Shown here piece after piece: positions 61,089 through 64,000 of a stretch of 64,000 nt of DNA. The notes under the pieces were generated by a model. It saw nothing but the letters and a program-made list of their open reading frames with translations, searched no databases and was not told where the DNA came from. The position numbers were made by a program, and so were the translations under genes. Origin of the DNA: Denitrobaculum tricleocarpae (lineage in GTDB: Bacteria; Pseudomonadota; Alphaproteobacteria; Kiloniellales; Kiloniellaceae); the NCBI RefSeq assembly GCF_007004665.1, contig NZ_ML660054.1, forward strand, positions 620,001 through 684,000. The letters run 5' to 3'. Within the stretch, counting starts at the first letter, position 1. Each line of letters begins with the position of its first letter.

Positions 61089-62198
61089 TCAGATAAAGGT
61101 GTTTTCCCGGATCGTCGCCGTGCGCATGCCATCGGGTGTTTCGACCTCGACCCTGGTGCCGTCATCCCAGTGGGTCATGCGGATCATGCCGAGCGCGACA
61201 TTGGTCTCGAAGTCCGGCGACCAGGCGCAGGACGTGACCCGTCCGCAGCGTTTTCCATTGGCGTAGACAAACCAGATCCCGCTGCAGCCCGGCAGGGGAT
61301 CGCCGTCGATGGCAAGACTGCGGACCTGCCGGGTCGGGCCTTCGACAGCTACCCGCAGCAAGGCATTACGTCCGACGCAGCCAATGGCTTCCTGGGTCTG
61401 GCAGAACCTGCCGAGTCCGCATTCGTGCGGTGTGTTTTCGCGGGTCATGTCACTGCCGTAGGACAGCAAGCCGGCCTCGATCCGCTCGATGCCGTTGGGA
61501 CAGCCCGCGCGCACCTGCAGATCTTCACCCGCCGCGAAGAGCGCATCCCACAGCGGTTCGCCCAGATCGGTTCCGTCCACGTAGATCTCGAAACCGCCCT
61601 GCTTCGAATAGCCGGAGCGCGCCACCACCAGATCCCGCCCTTCGAACGGCAGGACCTTGTAGCGGAAAAACCGGATGTCCCGCACGGCGTCCCCAAAGAC
61701 CCGCGCCGCCAGTTCGTCCGCCTTCGGACCCTGGATCGCCAGCGGCGACACATCGGGTTCATCGACATCGACCTCGTAGTGAAGACCGTAAGCCAGGCCT
61801 TTGATCCAGAAAAGAAGATCACTGTCGGCAATTGAGACCCAGTACTTGTCTTCGGCGAGCTTGAGCGTGACCGGATCGTTGAGCATGCCACCGGTCTCGT
61901 CGACCATTGGCGTGTAGAGACATTGGCCGACCACCATGTTGCCGAGATCGCGCGGGGTGAGCATTTGAATCAGCTTGCCCGCGTCGGGACCGCGCAGCTC
62001 GACCTGCCGCTCGCAGGAAACGTCCCAGACCTGAACGTGATCTTTCAGGTGCCGGTAGTCTGCCTCCACGCTCTCGAAGACCGTCGGCAGCTGCATGTGA
62101 TTATAGACCGTATAGGCCTTGACCCCATTCGCCTCCACACGGTCGGTAAAGGGGGTGCGGCGGATACGCCGGGTGATGGAAAGACTGGGTGCGGACAC
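61089..62198 (-). CDS. dmdA: Dimethylsulfoniopropionate demethylase-like protein (GcvT family)
   Basis: A 369-residue GcvT-fold protein with the DmdA-type N-terminus RRTPFTDRVEANGVKAYTVYNHMQLP, followed by VWDVSCERQVELRGPDAGKLIQMLTPRDL, YWVSIADSD and VSPLAIQGPKADEL. DmdA moves a methyl group from DMSP to tetrahydrofolate, giving methylmercaptopropionate. Related non-DMSP paralogues exist, but the adjacent acuI supports the call. The GTG at 62198 has AAGAGG 8 bases upstream. It is the first of three minus-strand genes. Confidence 0.8.
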   Translation of the reverse strand: MSAPSLSITRRIRRTPFTDRVEANGVKAYTVYNHMQLPTVFESVEADYRHLKDHVQVWDVSCERQVELRGPDAGKLIQMLTPRDLGNMVVGQCLYTPMVDETGGMLNDPVTLKLAEDKYWVSIADSDLLFWIKGLAYGLHYEVDVDEPDVSPLAIQGPKADELAARVFGDAVRDIRFFRYKVLPFEGRDLVVARSGYSKQGGFEIYVDGTDLGEPLWDALFAAGEDLQVRAGCPNGIERIEAGLLSYGSDMTRENTPHECGLGRFCQTQEAIGCVGRNALLRVAVEGPTRQVRSLAIDGDPLPGCSGIWFVYANGKRCGRVTSCAWSPDFETNVALGMIRMTHWDDGTRVEVETPDGMRTATIRENTFI

Positions 62199-62221
62199 TG
62201 TTCAACCTCTTTGTAAGATCG

Positions 62222-62839
62222 TTACGCCGCGGAGGCGCCGTGCCAATCGATCTGGCAGATCTCGGCGCTGCGGCCGTCGAAATCCCAAACCCGGCCGTGA
62301 GCGCGCACCCGGCCCTGGTTTGCGGTCGCGATCGTGATATCCGGTCCCATCCAGTATCCGGTGTTGGTCACGGCGACCTCGGCATCCGGATCGGACCCCA
62401 CGATTGGCTCGACTTCGCCCTTGATCGCCTTGCCGACGACCAGGCGCCGCTTCTTGCCTTCGTTAACGTACTCGATCGGTGCGCGCTCGGCGCCCAGAAA
62501 ATCGCTGACCAGCAGCTTGAAAAGCCCGGTCGTGCCCTTGGCTTCGCCGGAGAAGATCCGGATCAGGCCGTCATAGGCCGCGTCCGAGGCCCGCTCGTCG
62601 ATATAGGCCGCGCATTTCCAGTTGCCCCGGCCCATGTTGCCCGGAATATCGAGCACCAGACCGACGTTGAGACCGGACAGGTCCACGCCGTTGATATGAC
62701 CGCTGTCGATCCGCACGCCGGCCCAGGCCTGGCAGTATCCCTCCGTCGGCGGATGCTTGCCGAGGGACACAACACAGGGACAGAAAACCGTGCAGTTGCA
62801 ATTCAGGATCAGTTCGCCCTTGATCGCCCAATCATCCAT
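62222..62839 (-). CDS. DUF1326 protein
   Basis: A 205-residue protein with the DUF1326 signature: WAIKGELILNCNCTVFCPCVVSL, where CNC-x3-CPC looks like a metal site. The rest is a beta-rich fold. Proteins of this family almost always neighbour DUF2182 membrane proteins, as here, but their role is unknown. The ATG at 62839 gives the family N-terminus. It lies between the DUF2182 gene and dmdA, 23 bases upstream of the latter, so all may share a transcript. Confidence 0.92.
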   Translation of the reverse strand: MDDWAIKGELILNCNCTVFCPCVVSLGKHPPTEGYCQAWAGVRIDSGHINGVDLSGLNVGLVLDIPGNMGRGNWKCAAYIDERASDAAYDGLIRIFSGEAKGTTGLFKLLVSDFLGAERAPIEYVNEGKKRRLVVGKAIKGEVEPIVGSDPDAEVAVTNTGYWMGPDITIATANQGRVRAHGRVWDFDGRSAEICQIDWHGASAA

Positions 62840-62860
62840 TGGCCTCGCCTTTCTCAAACT

Positions 62861-63727
62861 TCAAATTGCGCCGAAAAGACTCCAGAGGGAGCACAACAAC
62901 AGGAGCCCGCCGAGCGGACGTGTCAGGTAGCGGCCAAGGGCCGGAAGCTTTTCAAAAGCCATCAGCAGCATCGCCGCGCCCATCCAGGCAAGGCTCATCA
63001 CCCCGCCGACAAAGCCCAGCAGCATCAGCGCCCAGCAGCAGCCAATGCAGACCGCACCCAGCCGCAGACCCATGACCAGCGCCCCGGTCCGGCCAGGACG
63101 CCATTCCGCCATGAAGAACATCATGGGCGCGCGGCACTTGCTGAGGCAGGCTTCTTTCACGGGACTGAATTGATAGAGACCCGCGCCGGCAAGCAGGGCC
63201 GTGTTCAGCCATGGCAGCAGACTGCGCCCCTCGACATCGAGCGCGCCCGCGTTTGCCAGCGTCACCTGCAGCGCCGCCGCCAGGATGGAGAAGCCGAGCC
63301 AGGCCATCAGGTATCCGCCGATAAAGCTGCCGAAGCCGGCAGCATCGGCCGCATCTGTGTGGGTCAGATCGTCGTAGCTCTTGAAGGCAGGAACAGCCGT
63401 GGGCGCCATCATGGCCGCCGACATCAGGCCCCACATGGCGAGAACGGCCAGGTAGGATGCATCTTCGACAGCCGCGCGGCAGATGGCCGCCCAGTAATCG
63501 GCGCCTAGAACCTCCCAGCCCTCGGGCGCGACGACCTCGGGCTGCATGGCGAACAACAGCGCCCAGGCCGTCAGCAGGGCAGCGAAAAAGCCAACCCAGC
63601 GCCAGCGAAGTGTCGCCCAGCGCAGCGTCGCCCAACGCAGCGTCGCCCAACGCAGCGTCGCCCAACGCAGCGTCGCCCAACGCAGCGTCGCCCAACGCAG
63701 CGTCGCGAAGAAAACCACTCCCTGCAT
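62861..63727 (-). CDS. DUF2182 integral membrane protein with repeat-encoded N-terminal arm
   Basis: A membrane protein of about 288 residues. The core (from about residue 45) has six or seven helices with the DUF2182 motifs LAMWGLMSAAMMAPTAVPAF and GLRLGAVCIGCCWALM, with a Cys pair likely binding metal. The N-terminus carries seven copies of the pentapeptide ATLRW, encoded by a 15-bp tandem repeat, directly before the first helix. No standard start codon lies after the repeats, so they are translated. The ATG at 63727 is likely; a TTG at 63739 is also open. Confidence 0.9.
   Translation of the reverse strand: MQGVVFFATLRWATLRWATLRWATLRWATLRWATLRWATLRWRWVGFFAALLTAWALLFAMQPEVVAPEGWEVLGADYWAAICRAAVEDASYLAVLAMWGLMSAAMMAPTAVPAFKSYDDLTHTDAADAAGFGSFIGGYLMAWLGFSILAAALQVTLANAGALDVEGRSLLPWLNTALLAGAGLYQFSPVKEACLSKCRAPMMFFMAEWRPGRTGALVMGLRLGAVCIGCCWALMLLGFVGGVMSLAWMGAAMLLMAFEKLPALGRYLTRPLGGLLLLCSLWSLFGAI
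63611..63707. repeat. 15-bp tandem repeat inside the DUF2182 gene
   Basis: The unit CGTCGCCCAACGCAG is repeated exactly five times (63626-63700), with a variant copy before (63611-63625) and a partial copy after (63701-63707). On the minus strand each unit encodes LRWAT. Exact identity of the units shows recent expansion, and the multiple-of-three period keeps the frame whatever the copy number. Confidence 0.95.
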
Positions 63728-63783
63728 GGCCTTGCCCAATCCGCCATTTCCATCCCGGAGCGAAACTGCGAGAGCCGGATAAA

Positions 63784-63812
63784 ATTGTCAAACAATAAAT
63801 TGTCTGACAATT
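63784..63812. promoter_or_regulatory. Two tandem ATTGT/ACAAT palindromes upstream of the DUF2182 operon
   Basis: ATTGT-CAA-ACAAT (63784-63796) and AATTGTC-T-GACAATT (63798-63812) are two perfect palindromes side by side with the same ATTGT half-site. They lie 57 bases upstream of the DUF2182 start and 15 bases before a TTGACA (63827-63832) on the plus strand. They are well placed as a repressor site for the minus-strand operon or for a gene beyond the window edge. Confidence 0.55.
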
Positions 63813-64000
63813 AAACAAATAGCGATTTGACAGATCACGGAGCCGCCCGCTAGGGTCGAAGCAGCCTCCTGGAGTAGGTTCTCCCGGCCGGATGGAATCG
63901 CCTTTAGCGATCTATTGCCCAGCAGAACCTGCCCTAACTATTTGAATAAGGCCGGTTTTACATGTTGCAGCGAAACCGCAATCTGGTCTCGCTAGAGTAT

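Noticed and set aside
62189-63508. 439-codon plus-strand ORF
   Set aside because: Antisense to both the DUF1326 and DUF2182 genes and crosses their intergenic junction.
63611-63707. CRISPR-like array
   Set aside because: Direct repeats are only 15 bases, contiguous without spacers and in a coding frame, so this is a tandem repeat.
1-64000. tRNA, rRNA, transposase or integrase genes
   Set aside because: I looked for cloverleaf-like intergenic stretches and for DDE or tyrosine recombinase motifs in the translations and found none I could support; a tRNAscan or HMM search was not possible here.

Overview
The window is a GC-rich, tightly packed bacterial chromosome segment. No rRNA, tRNA, CRISPR array, phage gene or insertion sequence could be seen. 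The gene families point to an alphaproteobacterium, probably a marine or saline Rhodospirillales-type organism: a PAS_5 domain protein, a ProX/ProV/ProW betaine-type importer, a TIGR01244/SQR fusion, a DmdA-like demethylase next to AcuI, and twin DUF1326/DUF2182 genes. The taxonomic call is inference from gene content, not from a marker gene.

Layout. 1-9 kb: small membrane and secreted proteins, a SleB-type cell wall hydrolase, a large acidic coiled-coil protein, an FAD amine oxidase, an HtrA-like protein that has lost its catalytic triad, a GST and a TauE/SafE exporter. 9-15 kb: phoH and a five-gene dipeptide-type ABC operon on the minus strand. 15-27 kb: a galactoside island with an ABC sugar importer (ATPase, two permeases, distant binding protein), GH36 alpha-galactosidase, aldose 1-epimerase, DeoR regulator, GH42 beta-galactosidase and a galactokinase-like GHMP kinase. 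27-32.6 kb: FAH-family hydrolase, a tautomerase/NTF2 fusion, a PAS_5 protein, a cytoplasmic PAS histidine kinase and an acetylpolyamine-type deacetylase. 32.7-38.4 kb: a sulfide-detoxification locus (SulP transporter, sulfurtransferase-SQR fusion, persulfide dioxygenase, DUF2892) facing a Crp/Fnr regulator. 39.8-47.3 kb: a GntR-controlled operon joining a betaine-type importer to a GYD protein, a YtcJ-like amidohydrolase and a COG0523 GTPase. 47.3-53.1 kb: a CGNR regulator, alpha/beta hydrolases, LysE exporter, AraC regulator, SDR and AlaX. 53.3-56.7 kb: ECF sigma/anti-sigma pair followed by a sulfite dehydrogenase and its cytochrome c. 56.7-58.3 kb: macro-domain protein and ArsR/SRPBCC pair. 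58.3-62.2 kb: acuI, acyl-CoA synthetase and dmdA (likely DMSP demethylation). 62.2-63.7 kb: DUF1326 and DUF2182 genes, the latter with a 15-bp tandem repeat inside its coding sequence.

A recurring theme is sulfur: DMSP demethylation can yield methanethiol and then sulfide; SQR, a sulfurtransferase and persulfide dioxygenase turn sulfide into sulfite; the molybdenum sulfite dehydrogenase makes sulfate; SulP and TauE/SafE proteins could move the anions. The two intermediate DMSP steps and methanethiol oxidase are not in the window. The most distinctive sequence features are two unrelated 15-bp tandem repeats (one placing an in-frame stop in every unit), a large nested hairpin between the sulfite dehydrogenase genes, several perfect operator-like palindromes, and the betaine-importer/amidohydrolase/COG0523 operon whose substrate is unknown.
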